Positions 55,547 through 64,000 of a stretch of 64,000 nt of DNA are shown here, one piece after another. The translations under genes were made by a program, and so were the position numbers. The stretch is from Collinsella sp. (lineage in GTDB: Bacteria; Actinomycetota; Coriobacteriia; Coriobacteriales; Coriobacteriaceae). Every line of letters begins with the position of its first letter. Within the stretch, counting starts at the first letter, position 1. The notes under the pieces were generated by a model, which saw nothing but the letters and a program-made list of their open reading frames with translations, searched no databases and was not told the origin of the DNA. The stretch is from the NCBI GenBank assembly GCA_019414245.1, contig DXMK01000004.1, positions 124,001 to 188,000 of the forward strand, given 5' to 3'.

Positions 55547-58500
55547 ATGCTCATTCACCGTATAGCCGCGCAGCTCTACACTGCCGAGGCACTGCAGACC
55601 GTCGAGGCCGGGCTCGATTCTGGCGAGGACGTGACGCTGGCCGTGTCTCAGTCGGGTCGCACGCTTATGGCTGCCGCCCAGTTTGCGCGCCGTCCGCGCC
55701 CCACGGTCTACATTGTGAGCGGCGAGGACGCGGCCGATCGTGCCGCCCGCAGCCTTGCCGCCTATGTGGGGCTGGCGCACGTGTGCCGCTTCCCCGAGCG
55801 CAAGGACTATCCGTGGCGCGAGCAGGCGCCCGACGACGCCGTGGTGGCGCAGCGCTGCGAGGCGCTCGAGCGCATCGTGCGCGGCGACAACTGCATTATG
55901 GTCGCCTCGGCCCGCGCACTGCTGCGCTGCGTGCCGCCGGTCGAGAGCCGCTACTGGGAGTCCACGACCTTTGCGGTGGGCGAGGAGATCCCTTTTGACG
56001 AGGTGCCGCAGCGCCTGGTGGGCATGGGCTACACCAATGCCGGCGCCGCCGATGCACCCGGCCTGTTCCGCGTGCACGGTGACACCGTCGAGGTGTTTCC
56101 CGCACAGGAAAAGGCGCCCGTGCGCATCGAGTTTTTTGGCGACGAGATCGACCGTATCCGCCGCATGGTGAGTTCCACGGGCCAGACCATCGGCAACGAG
56201 GACAGCATCGAGATCTTCCCCTGTCGCGAGCTCGCACTCACCGACGACGCCGTCCACAACATGCATGTGGCGCTCTATCGTGCCAGCCAGGACGACAGCA
56301 AACTGGCGGCGCTGCTCGAGATGGTGGATGCGCGCATCGTCACGCCCGAGCTCGATCGCTTTTTGCCGGTGATGTACGGCCAGACCGTGAGCCCGCTGGC
56401 GCACGTGAGCGGCAAGGCGCTCGTGGTGCTGTCCGAGCCGCGCTCGCTGTTCGACGATTGCCTGCGTGCCTACGAGGATATCGAGGCGCGTGCCGGCGAG
56501 GCGGGGATTGACCGACTGGATGGCCTGTATGTACGTGCCCAGCAGCTCGATTTTGGTGCTCAGCAGCGCCTGAACTACGTGAGCCTGATTCGTGCCGGCG
56601 GTGCGGTGACGGCAGAGCTCAAGATTGAGCAGCCGGCCATTGCGGGCTCGGACAATCGCTTTATGACGCGCATTCAGGAAGTCGTGGGCAAGCGCTATGC
56701 CTGCGTATTTGCCATCCCTGACCGCGGTGCGCGCGAGTCGATGGAGCTCACCTTTGGCGACGAGGGCATTACCTTTGAGGAGTCGTTGACGGCCGCGCCC
56801 GAAAACGCCGGCGTTATTGGCGAGCGCGTACGCGTGGCAACGGCGGATTCTGCCGACCGTGCCGCACGCCAGGAGGCCCATGCTTCCATTCGCGAGCGTA
56901 AGGCCGACGCGCTCAACGCCCGCTCGCTCGAGGCGGGCGCGGCCCAGGCTGCCGCCGGTGCCGCCGTGCCCGCCATCTCGCGCGGACGCGTGACCTTTGT
57001 CGATGCCGCTCTGCCGCAGGGCGTGGTGGTGCCCGATGCCAACCTGGCCGTGTTCTCAATCGCCGACCTCAACGCCCGCATGGACGCCAACCGCGCGCGC
57101 AGCCGCCGCAAGGTGGACATTACGCAGATCACGTTCCCGTTTAAGCCGGGCGACTACGTGGTGCACGCCACTCACGGCATCGCGCTCTTTAGCGAGATCG
57201 CGCGCCAAGAAGTGGGCGGCAAGGAGCGCGACTACTTTTTGCTGGAATATGCCGATGGCGACAAGCTCTACGTGCCGCTCGAGCAGGTCGACCGCATCAC
57301 GCGCTATGTTGGCCCCGACGGCGACAAACCGCGCTTGACCAGGCTCAACACCGCCGACTGGACGCGTGCCACCAACAAGGCGCGCAAGAACGCCAAAAAG
57401 CTGGCGTTTGACCTGGTCGATCTGTATACGCGCCGCTCGTCGATTACCGGTATCGCCTGCCCGCCCGATACGCCCGAGCAGATCGAGATGGAGGAGAGCT
57501 TCCCTTACGACGAGACGCGCGACCAGTTGGAGGCCATCGCCGACATTAAGGCCGACATGGAGGCGCCCAAGCCCATGGACCGCCTGCTGTGCGGCGACGT
57601 GGGCTTTGGCAAGACCGAGGTCGCCCTGCGCGCGGCGTTTAAGTGCGTGGACTCCGGCCGTCAGGTCATGGTGCTCTGCCCCACGACCATTTTGGCCCAG
57701 CAGCACTACGAGACGTTCTTTGAGCGTTTTGCCCCGTTTGGCCTTGAAGTCGAGGTACTCAGCCGCTTTCGCACGCCGGCGCAGCAAAAGCGCGCGCTCA
57801 AGGCATTTGCCGAGGGCACGATCGATGTGCTCATCGGCACGCATCGTCTGCTTTCGGCCGATGTGAACCCTAAGAACCTAGGCCTGGTGATCATCGACGA
57901 GGAGCAGCGCTTTGGCGTGCAGCATAAGGAGCAGCTCAAGAACCTGCGCGAGCAGATTGACGTGCTTACGCTTTCGGCAACGCCTATTCCGCGAACCATG
58001 CAGATGGCCACGAGCGGCGTGCGCGACATGAGCCTGATCACCACGCCGCCGACTGGGCGCCGCCCCGTGATCGTGCACGTGGGGGAGTACGACCCCGATG
58101 TGGTGAGCGCGGCGATTCGCCTGGAGGTGGGCCGCGGCGGGCAGGTGTACTACGTGTCCAACCGCGTCAAGACCATCGACGACGCTGTGGCACGCGTGCA
58201 CGAGGCCGCGCCCGAGGCGCGCGTGGGCGTGGCGCACGGAAAGATGAGCCCGCGCGAGGTCGAGGACGTGATGATCGAGTTCGCGACCAAAAAGATCGAT
58301 GTGCTCATCGCCACGACCATCGTGGAGAGCGGCATCGACAACGCGACCGCCAACACGCTCATCATCGAGGACTCGCAGCGCTTGGGTCTGGCACAGCTTT
58401 ACCAGCTCAAGGGCCGTGTGGGCCGTTCTGTCACGCAGGCCTACGCGTACTTTATGTTCCCGGGCGAGCTGCCTCTCACCGAGGAGGCCACGGCGCGCCT

Positions 58501-59179
58501 GACTGCACTTTCCGAGTTCCAGGACCTGGGCAGCGGCATGCGTATCGCCATGCGCGACCTGGAGATTCGCGGCGCCGGTTCGCTGATGGGCGCTGAGCAG
58601 CACGGCAACCTGTCGAGCGTGGGCTTTGACCTGTTTACGCAGATGTTGGGTCAGGCCGTGGCCGAGGCGCGCGGCGATGACGATGCCGGCGTGGAGGCGG
58701 CGAGCGTGGGCATCAACCTGCCGGCCGACTACTTCTTGTCCGAGGAGTACATGCCGGCGGTGGACCAGCGCGTGCTCGTGTACCGCAAGCTCGCGGCGGC
58801 TGAGGACCTGGAGAGTGTCGACGAGGTGCAGGAGGAGACCGAGGCCGCGCATGGTGAGCTGCCGCTGGCGGGACTCAACCTGTTCAACCGCGCGCGTATC
58901 CGTATCCGCGGCGAGCGCCTGGGGCTCGAGAGCGTCACGCTCAGCGGTGGGCGCATTACCTTCCTGGGGGTTGACGTTCCCAAGAAGGTAGCCTTTGAGC
59001 TTAAGACCCGCTATGGTGCGGTGAACTTCCCCAAGAGCCGCAAGCTGTCGGTGCCCTACAAGGCGGGCGCCGGTGCGGGCAGCGGCCTGGGCCGAGGTCT
59101 CGACGCCAACGACGGCACCGGCTCGGTGGCGGCCGCGCTCATGCTACTGCAGCAGCTGGGCGCGACTGACGATGACTAA
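55547..59179 (+). CDS. mfd: transcription-repair coupling factor
   Basis: 1210 residues, normal length. Mfd removes stalled RNA polymerase and recruits the UvrABC excision system. UvrB-like N-terminal region (RIEFFGDEIDRIRRM), RNA polymerase-interacting domain (FKPGDYVVHATHGIALFSEI), then the RecG-like translocase with Walker A GDVGFGKT (683-690), IIDEEQRFGV, TLSATPIPRTM and QLKGRVGRS. ATG 55547 has GGAGG upstream. Confidence 0.97.
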   Translation: MLIHRIAAQLYTAEALQTVEAGLDSGEDVTLAVSQSGRTLMAAAQFARRPRPTVYIVSGEDAADRAARSLAAYVGLAHVCRFPERKDYPWREQAPDDAVVAQRCEALERIVRGDNCIMVASARALLRCVPPVESRYWESTTFAVGEEIPFDEVPQRLVGMGYTNAGAADAPGLFRVHGDTVEVFPAQEKAPVRIEFFGDEIDRIRRMVSSTGQTIGNEDSIEIFPCRELALTDDAVHNMHVALYRASQDDSKLAALLEMVDARIVTPELDRFLPVMYGQTVSPLAHVSGKALVVLSEPRSLFDDCLRAYEDIEARAGEAGIDRLDGLYVRAQQLDFGAQQRLNYVSLIRAGGAVTAELKIEQPAIAGSDNRFMTRIQEVVGKRYACVFAIPDRGARESMELTFGDEGITFEESLTAAPENAGVIGERVRVATADSADRAARQEAHASIRERKADALNARSLEAGAAQAAAGAAVPAISRGRVTFVDAALPQGVVVPDANLAVFSIADLNARMDANRARSRRKVDITQITFPFKPGDYVVHATHGIALFSEIARQEVGGKERDYFLLEYADGDKLYVPLEQVDRITRYVGPDGDKPRLTRLNTADWTRATNKARKNAKKLAFDLVDLYTRRSSITGIACPPDTPEQIEMEESFPYDETRDQLEAIADIKADMEAPKPMDRLLCGDVGFGKTEVALRAAFKCVDSGRQVMVLCPTTILAQQHYETFFERFAPFGLEVEVLSRFRTPAQQKRALKAFAEGTIDVLIGTHRLLSADVNPKNLGLVIIDEEQRFGVQHKEQLKNLREQIDVLTLSATPIPRTMQMATSGVRDMSLITTPPTGRRPVIVHVGEYDPDVVSAAIRLEVGRGGQVYYVSNRVKTIDDAVARVHEAAPEARVGVAHGKMSPREVEDVMIEFATKKIDVLIATTIVESGIDNATANTLIIEDSQRLGLAQLYQLKGRVGRSVTQAYAYFMFPGELPLTEEATARLTALSEFQDLGSGMRIAMRDLEIRGAGSLMGAEQHGNLSSVGFDLFTQMLGQAVAEARGDDDAGVEAASVGINLPADYFLSEEYMPAVDQRVLVYRKLAAAEDLESVDEVQEETEAAHGELPLAGLNLFNRARIRIRGERLGLESVTLSGGRITFLGVDVPKKVAFELKTRYGAVNFPKSRKLSVPYKAGAGAGSGLGRGLDANDGTGSVAAALMLLQQLGATDDD

Positions 59180-59235
59180 CGGGTCGACGCTGCAAACGCC
59201 CCATTTGGGCAATCTGACCCCATCGAAAGGAAAGC

Positions 59236-60099
59236 ATGTTCGGGTATATCTATAAGAAAGATGCCGCTGCTATCGCGGTCATCCTGGCCTTTTGTCTGGG
59301 CGTGGGCAGCTTCTTCGATTATCAGATCTCGAGTGCGCTGTTCAACATCGGTAGCATGTACGGCCGTTTTATCGAGGCCGCCGGCGAGCTGCCGTTCGAG
59401 CTGACGGCGAGCATCGCGGGCGTCATGCTTGTGCGCGCGGCGCGTCCCGACTCCAGGGGGAGCAAATGGCTCGCCGTGCTCGGCATCCTTGTCAATGTCG
59501 GTCTGGCCGGCTACGAGATTATTTCGTCCCTGCGGGTTGGCGGCAAACTCATCGCGGCTCAGCTGGTGCTGACGTTTGTGCTGGTCATCGCCGCCAACCT
59601 CATCGTCTATCGCCTTACGCGCGACACCGACCCCGACGAGCTCACGCGCTGGGCGCTGATGGTGCTTGCCGTGTGGGTTGCCCAAGCCATCATCCTCAAC
59701 GTGATCGTCAAACCGCTGTGGTCACGCCCGCGCATGCGCGTGATCGAGGTCACGCCGGGGCTCAATTTTCAGCCGTGGTGGGTGATCGGCAACCCCGACA
59801 AGTGGGCCTATATCGCCGCTGGCGTGATCAGGGACGGCTTCAAGTCGTTTGCGAGCGGACACACGGCGCACGCGGCGATCGGCCTTATGCTCGCCGGGCT
59901 TCCCGCGGCGGCTTTTACGGAAAAGCCGTCGCGACGCCGCGTGGTCTTTTGGGTCGCTGCCGTGGTCGCGGCGCTCGTCGCCTTTGGCCGTATCGTGATC
60001 GGTGCACACTTTTTGACTGACGTGAGCTGCGGCTTTGCCCTGGTGTTGGCACTTGAGTGCCTTGCCGCGCGCATTGCCTATCCTCACGGCGTACAATAG
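59236..60099 (+). CDS. PAP2-type membrane phosphatase
   Basis: 287 residues, about six to seven helices. The three active-site blocks of lipid phosphatases are present: KPLWSRPR, SFASGHTAHA and GRIVIGAHFLTDV. A role in dephosphorylating lipid carriers or phosphatidic acid is plausible. AAAGGA site. It follows mfd by 56 bases. Confidence 0.88.
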   Translation: MFGYIYKKDAAAIAVILAFCLGVGSFFDYQISSALFNIGSMYGRFIEAAGELPFELTASIAGVMLVRAARPDSRGSKWLAVLGILVNVGLAGYEIISSLRVGGKLIAAQLVLTFVLVIAANLIVYRLTRDTDPDELTRWALMVLAVWVAQAIILNVIVKPLWSRPRMRVIEVTPGLNFQPWWVIGNPDKWAYIAAGVIRDGFKSFASGHTAHAAIGLMLAGLPAAAFTEKPSRRRVVFWVAAVVAALVAFGRIVIGAHFLTDVSCGFALVLALECLAARIAYPHGVQ

Positions 60100-60144
60100 C
60101 CCCACCTGAATCATCTGGCCGATACCTGGTAAGAGAGGATTGCC

Positions 60145-61170
60145 ATGCTCGCGTTCAACAACGACTATTCCCACGGCGCACATCCGGCGGTGCTGCAGGC
60201 GCTCGTCGACACCAACATGGAGCCGCAGCCTGGCTACGGCACCGATGCGCACACCGAGCGTGCCAAGCAGCTTATTCGCGAGGCCTGTCAGGCTCCCGAT
60301 GCCGACGTATTTTTGCTGGTGGGCGGCACGCAGACCAACGCGACGGTGATTGACATGCTGCTCGCGCCGTACGAGGGCGTGGTTGCCGCCGAGACCGGCC
60401 ACGTTGCCTGCCACGAGGCGGGCGCCATCGAGTTTGGCGGCCACAAGGTGCTCACCATCCCCGGCTACGAGGGCAAGATGCACGCCGAGGATCTCGAAAA
60501 CTACATCCAAGTGTTCTACGAAAACGAGAGCTGTGAGCACATGGTGTTTCCGGGTGCCGTGTATGTGAGCCTGTCGACCGAGTACGGCACGCTGTACTCC
60601 GCCGCTGAGCTCGCGGCGATTCATGCGGTGTGCCAGAAGCGCGAGATTCCGTTGTTTGTGGATGGTGCCCGCCTGGCCTATGCGCTGGCGGCCGATGAGT
60701 GCGACATCACCCTGCCCGAGCTGGCGCAGCTGTGCGACGTGTTCTACATCGGCGGCACCAAGTGCGGCGCGCTTTGCGGCGAGGCCGTGGTGTTTTGCGG
60801 CATGCACGCTCCGGCACATCCCATTCCGCGCATTAAGCAGCACGGCGCGCTGTTGGCCAAGGGGCGCCTGACGGGCGTGCAGTTTGAGGCGCTCTTTACC
60901 GACGGCCTGTATTTTGAGATTGGTCGCCAGGCAATCGAAACCGCGCAGGCGCTTCGTCGCGTGCTGCACGAGCGCGGCTACCAGTTCTTCTTGGAGACGC
61001 CTACGAACCAGCAGTTCGTGATTCTGCCCAACGAGGACATGGCCCGCATTCGCGAGCATGCCTCGATCGAGTACTGGGAAAAGTACGACGAGACCCACAC
61101 GGTGGTGCGCTTTTGCACCAGCTGGGCCACGACGCAGGAGGACATCGACGCGCTGGCGGCTATCCTGTAG
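60145..61170 (+). CDS. low-specificity threonine aldolase family enzyme
   Basis: 341 residues. PLP enzyme that splits threonine or allo-threonine to glycine and acetaldehyde. It starts FNNDYSHGAHPAVL and has PGYGTDAHTERA, FLLVGGTQTNATV, ETGHVACHEAGAIE, FVDGARLAYAL (Asp for PLP) and IGGTKCGALCGE with the PLP Lys. GAGAGGA site. A terminator follows. Confidence 0.92.
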   Translation: MLAFNNDYSHGAHPAVLQALVDTNMEPQPGYGTDAHTERAKQLIREACQAPDADVFLLVGGTQTNATVIDMLLAPYEGVVAAETGHVACHEAGAIEFGGHKVLTIPGYEGKMHAEDLENYIQVFYENESCEHMVFPGAVYVSLSTEYGTLYSAAELAAIHAVCQKREIPLFVDGARLAYALAADECDITLPELAQLCDVFYIGGTKCGALCGEAVVFCGMHAPAHPIPRIKQHGALLAKGRLTGVQFEALFTDGLYFEIGRQAIETAQALRRVLHERGYQFFLETPTNQQFVILPNEDMARIREHASIEYWEKYDETHTVVRFCTSWATTQEDIDALAAIL

Positions 61171-61188
61171 CTTGATGTAATGACGAGG

Positions 61189-61228
61189 GGCCGCCCTACG
61201 CCTGGGTTTGGCGCAGGGCGGCCTTTGC
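61189..61228 (+). terminator. terminator of the threonine aldolase gene
   Basis: GGCCGCCCTACGCC (61189-61202) pairs with GGCGCAGGGCGGCC (61210-61223) with one mismatch, followed by TTTGCTTTT. Confidence 0.8.
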
Positions 61229-61248
61229 TTTTGTGGGGGAAGGGCTGT

Positions 61249-61839
61249 ATGACCGAGATGTCCGAGCCGACGATTCGCCTGGCGACGCCCGATGACGCGC
61301 CGGCGTTGCTTGCCATCTATGAGCCGTATGTGCGCCAGACGGCGATTACCTGCGAATACGAGGTGCCGAGCGTTGAGGAGTTCGCCGGGCGCATCGAGCG
61401 TACACTCAAGCGCTACCCGTATTTGGTGATGGAGCTGGACGGGCACCCAGTGGGCTATGCCTATGTGAGCGCGCTTAACAGCCGCGAGGCCTATGACTGG
61501 TCGGTCGAGACGTCGATCTATCTGGCGCGCGACGTGCGCCACGGCGGGCTGGGTCGCAAGCTGCATGACGCGCTCAAGCAATGCCTGATCGCGATGGGCA
61601 TCACCAACATGTGTGCGCTCATCGCCGTACCGCACGACAAAGACGACGAGTATCTGACGCACAACAGCCAGGACTTCCATGCCCATATGGGGTATCGCCT
61701 GGTGGGTGCCTTCGACCGCTGCGCCCAAAAGTTCGGCCGCTGGTACGACATGTGCTGGATGGAGCTGGTCCTGGCCGAGCGCACGCCCAACCAACCCAAA
61801 CCAACCTGGTTCCCCGACCTCCCCAAACCTACCATTTAG
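61249..61839 (+). CDS. GNAT acetyltransferase, phosphinothricin-acetyltransferase-like
   Basis: 196 residues from ATG 61249, GGGGAAGGG upstream. Starts IRLATPDDAPALLAIYEPYVRQTAITCEYE as in the PAT/Bar-type group. Acetyl-CoA loop ARDVRHGGLGRKLHDAL and NSQDFHAHMGYRLVGAFDRCAQKFGRWYDM are present. Members acetylate small amines or methionine analogues; the substrate here is unknown. Confidence 0.88.
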   Translation: MTEMSEPTIRLATPDDAPALLAIYEPYVRQTAITCEYEVPSVEEFAGRIERTLKRYPYLVMELDGHPVGYAYVSALNSREAYDWSVETSIYLARDVRHGGLGRKLHDALKQCLIAMGITNMCALIAVPHDKDDEYLTHNSQDFHAHMGYRLVGAFDRCAQKFGRWYDMCWMELVLAERTPNQPKPTWFPDLPKPTI

Positions 61840-61961
61840 GGACAGGTTTATTTTGGCCGCCTTGTAGCGTCAATCCACCGCGAGAAGTGCAGATTCACAC
61901 GTCTTTTGCGTTGGATTGGCTTATTTCGGCTTCGATTGGATCCATTTGACTTCGACTCGGA

Positions 61962-62084
61962 CTAAGTGAGTAGACTTTTTGGCTCAGGCAGAGCACAAAG
62001 CGAATCTGCCTTAGTAAAACTGCAGGTCACAGAGGTGGCTGTTTTTGGTGTGCTCGGCAAGTCGCGAAAAGTCTACTCACTTAG
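61962..62084. repeat. element with 18-bp perfect inverted ends
   Basis: CTAAGTGAGTAGACTTTT (61962-61979) and its exact complement (62067-62084) enclose 87 bases with an inner GGCAGA/TCTGCC stem. It lies in the 396-base gap after the GNAT gene. A MITE or REP-like element is possible. No gene is seen in the gap. Confidence 0.65.
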
Positions 62085-62235
62085 GTTTACGGTGCTGGAT
62101 ATTCTGGGCAGAAACAGTTGAGTTTGGACGGCGCGTATTGCCAGGCGATGCCGGCACTTGCGCCATGCTGTCTTGAGATTTAATAAAAACCGCAGGTAAA
62201 ACGTTTATTAGGTACATTTTGCCTCGTTTGGTGCG

Positions 62236-62958
62236 CTAGCCGATGGGCTCGGTGTATTTGGCGCGGTCGGTGCGTTGGATGCGCTTGGAGACATGGAGCG
62301 GGCGGCCGTCGGTGTCGTAGACGTAGTCAGTGATTAGGATCAGCGCCTGCCCGCGCTCCACATTGAGCAAAAATGCCTCGTTTTGCGAGGCATAGCACAC
62401 CTCGAAGGTCTTGTGCCCCTGCGCCGGCGCGCGATGGAACTCCTGGCGCAGCGTGGCGTAGAGCGATCCGTTGATATCGCGATCGATGAGCGACCCAAAG
62501 CTTGGCGGCAAATAGGTGGTCTCCAGGCACAGCGGCGCATCGTCCAGATAACGCAGGCGGACAAGTTTGACGAGCTTGCTGCCCACGGCGGCATCAAAAA
62601 ACCTGGCCGCATTGCCCACAGCCTTGGTAAAGCCCGAGTCCACCGTGCGCGTGGTGGGCTTCATACCCTGTCCCTGGATCTGCGCCGTATAGCTCGAAAA
62701 CACCAGGTTGTTCTCGTGTAGCGCCGGCGTGTCGGCCACAAAGGCGCCGCGCCCGCGCTCGGTTCGAATCAGGCCCTCGTCAACTAACACCTTAAGCGCG
62801 TGGCGCACGGTACTGCGCGACAGCCCCGATTCGTCCATGAGCTCCATCTCGGACGGCAGCTTGTCTCCGCACGCGTAGATGCCGGCGGCGATGCGGTCAC
62901 GCAGCGTACCCGCCAGACGCTCGTATTGGGCCAAGTTCTTTTTCGACGAAGTGCTCAT
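62236..62958 (-). CDS. GntR/UTRA-family regulator
   Basis: 240 residues. N-terminal winged helix (RLAGTLRDRIAAGIYACGDKLPSEMELMDESGLSRSTVRHALKVL), then a UTRA ligand-binding domain (KLVKLVRLRYLDDAPLCLETTYLPP and a late ALILITDYVYDTDGRPLHVSKR). UTRA domains bind sugar phosphates. It is divergent from the SIS-domain gene and probably controls it through the repeated sites in between. FrlR-like in context. Confidence 0.9.
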   Translation of the reverse strand: MSTSSKKNLAQYERLAGTLRDRIAAGIYACGDKLPSEMELMDESGLSRSTVRHALKVLVDEGLIRTERGRGAFVADTPALHENNLVFSSYTAQIQGQGMKPTTRTVDSGFTKAVGNAARFFDAAVGSKLVKLVRLRYLDDAPLCLETTYLPPSFGSLIDRDINGSLYATLRQEFHRAPAQGHKTFEVCYASQNEAFLLNVERGQALILITDYVYDTDGRPLHVSKRIQRTDRAKYTEPIG

Positions 62959-62966
62959 GCGAACAA

Positions 62967-63126
62967 CCTGTATCTAACCTGTATGCTTACTGAACCAAGC
63001 ATGTATCTAACATGACAACAAAACCGCTGATAATGGATTGCCGAAAACTTTACCAGCAAAATATCTAAGACAAATATAGCATACAACTAGTCGACATAAC
63101 CAAAACATGTATGTAACTTGTATGCC
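62967..63126. promoter_or_regulatory. three repeated operator-like sites of the GntR regulator
   Basis: TGTAT(C/G)TAAC occurs three times in the same orientation (62969-62978, 63002-63011, 63108-63117), each inside a wider, partly symmetric CATGTATCTAACATG-like word. The sites fill the gap between the divergent GntR and SIS genes. Confidence 0.65.
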
Positions 63127-63163
63127 ATCAAGAGCATCAAACGAGAAGAAAGGCTGATGCACG

Positions 63164-64000
63164 ATGACTACTCAGGAACAGGTTAAGGATGTCGTCTCCC
63201 AGGTTTTGGCTGACAAGGCAGACAAGGGCGGCATCAAGCGCGTCGTGTGGATTGGCGCCGGCGGATCCAACGGCGGCAACTATCCTGCCCAGTACTTTAT
63301 GGAGCACGAGGCCACGCAGGTCGTGAGCTCCAGCTACACCAGCAACGAGTTCGTGCACGCCACCCCGGCCTACGTCAACGAGAACACCCTGGCCGTCGTC
63401 GTGTCCATGCGCGGCACCAAGGAGACCATCGTCGCCGCTCAGGTCGCCAAGGATCACGGCGCCAGCACCATCGCCATCTATGTTGACGAGTCCGGCCTCA
63501 CCGAGGTCTGCGACTACAAGATCCAGTACGACAGCTTGGCCGTTGACGAGTCCTGCATGGGCCGCACCAACTCCGCCGTCGTGACCATGATCGCCATGGA
63601 GCTCACGCAGCAGACCGAGGGCTATGCCGAGTACGAGACCGCTATGGCCGCCTTCGACCTGGTCGATCCCATCTATCGCAAGGCCGTCGAGTACACCCGT
63701 CCGCTCGCTGCTAAGTGGGCCGAGCAGAACGCCGACAAGCCCTGCATCAACGTTATGGCTCAGGGCCCGCTCTTTGGTGCCGCCTACGTCTTTAGCATCT
63801 GCAACGTGCAGGAGATGCTGCAGATCGACTCCTGCACCATCAACACCTGCGACTTCTTCCACGGCCCCTTCGAGATTCTGGACAAGCGCACCTCGCTGTT
63901 CCAGCTCATCAGCGTCGGCCGCAGCCGCTGCAATGACGAGCGCGGCATCCGCTTCGTCAACCAGTACGGTGGCGAGCGCGTCTACCAGCTCGATGCCAAG
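63164..64000 (+). CDS. SIS-domain sugar isomerase/deglycase (3' end outside window)
   Basis: 279 codons from ATG 63164 are visible; the frame stays open to the window edge. SIS fold: VVWIGAGGSNGGNYPAQYF at the start, VVVSMRGTKETIVAAQ, then a second half with NVMAQGPLFGAAYVF and TCDFFHGPFEILDK. The pattern fits fructoselysine/glucoselysine-6-phosphate deglycase-like enzymes (FrlB type) or glucosamine-type isomerases. The divergent GntR/UTRA gene supports a sugar-phosphate or Amadori-compound pathway. A PTS system may lie beyond the window. Confidence 0.85.
   Translation, partial: MTTQEQVKDVVSQVLADKADKGGIKRVVWIGAGGSNGGNYPAQYFMEHEATQVVSSSYTSNEFVHATPAYVNENTLAVVVSMRGTKETIVAAQVAKDHGASTIAIYVDESGLTEVCDYKIQYDSLAVDESCMGRTNSAVVTMIAMELTQQTEGYAEYETAMAAFDLVDPIYRKAVEYTRPLAAKWAEQNADKPCINVMAQGPLFGAAYVFSICNVQEMLQIDSCTINTCDFFHGPFEILDKRTSLFQLISVGRSRCNDERGIRFVNQYGGERVYQLDAK

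Overview
The window reads as a chromosomal segment of a Collinsella-like member of the Coriobacteriia (anaerobic, high-GC Actinomycetota). This rests on overall gene style and GC-rich codon use, a one-polypeptide pyruvate:ferredoxin oxidoreductase, rubrerythrin, an arginine deiminase pathway and LytTR two-component systems. No rRNA operon, CRISPR array or prophage was seen.

Layout. 1-5.5 kb: tail of an unknown gene, a YcxB-like membrane protein, dnaX, a small two-gene cassette ending in a DUF4160 protein, then ybaB and recR. 5.6-9.5 kb: an operon of a secreted Gly/Ser-linker protein, a membrane-anchored Ser/Thr kinase and an FHA protein. 9.5-16.3 kb: an AT-richer island inserted between two diverged copies of the FHA gene 3' end. 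It holds a broken methyltransferase, an ABC exporter, and a minus-strand operon of a radical SAM/SPASM maturase, two Cys-rich precursor peptides and a 35-residue membrane peptide. The two precursors share the leader MKHIHP, and in each of them six Cys are followed by Asp two to five residues later. This is a candidate ranthipeptide (Cys-Asp thioether RiPP) system and the most novel item here. 16.6-20.2 kb: nifJ, followed by an IS110-family element whose transposase carries an HTH tail.

22-32.3 kb: an AAA/DUF4143 ATPase with promoter repeats, then the arginine deiminase region. That region has two arcA paralogues, a YfcC-type carrier, arcB and two arcC genes. The two arcC copies are identical over 1,052 bp including the terminator and lie as direct repeats 7.13 kb apart. 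A minus-strand arcA paralogue is coupled to an XRE/S24-like regulator and faces the carrier across a palindromic operator. 32.4-45.4 kb: a membrane-anchored C39-like peptidase, an APC permease with an amidohydrolase, two LytS/LytTR-type two-component systems around a phospholipase-like protein, a UMF1 transporter and a glycosyltransferase, then a YfcE-like phosphodiesterase.

45.5-52.7 kb: tRNA-Asp, an Rrf2 regulator, a MutY-like glycosylase without Fe-S ligands, rubrerythrin, small membrane proteins separated by repeated palindromic elements, a nucleotidyltransferase/HTH pair (toxin-antitoxin-like), and rmuC. 52.8-64 kb: an ABC exporter, nth, mfd, a PAP2 phosphatase, a threonine aldolase, a GNAT acetyltransferase, and a GntR regulator divergent from a truncated SIS-domain sugar isomerase/deglycase gene, with three repeated operator-like sites between them.
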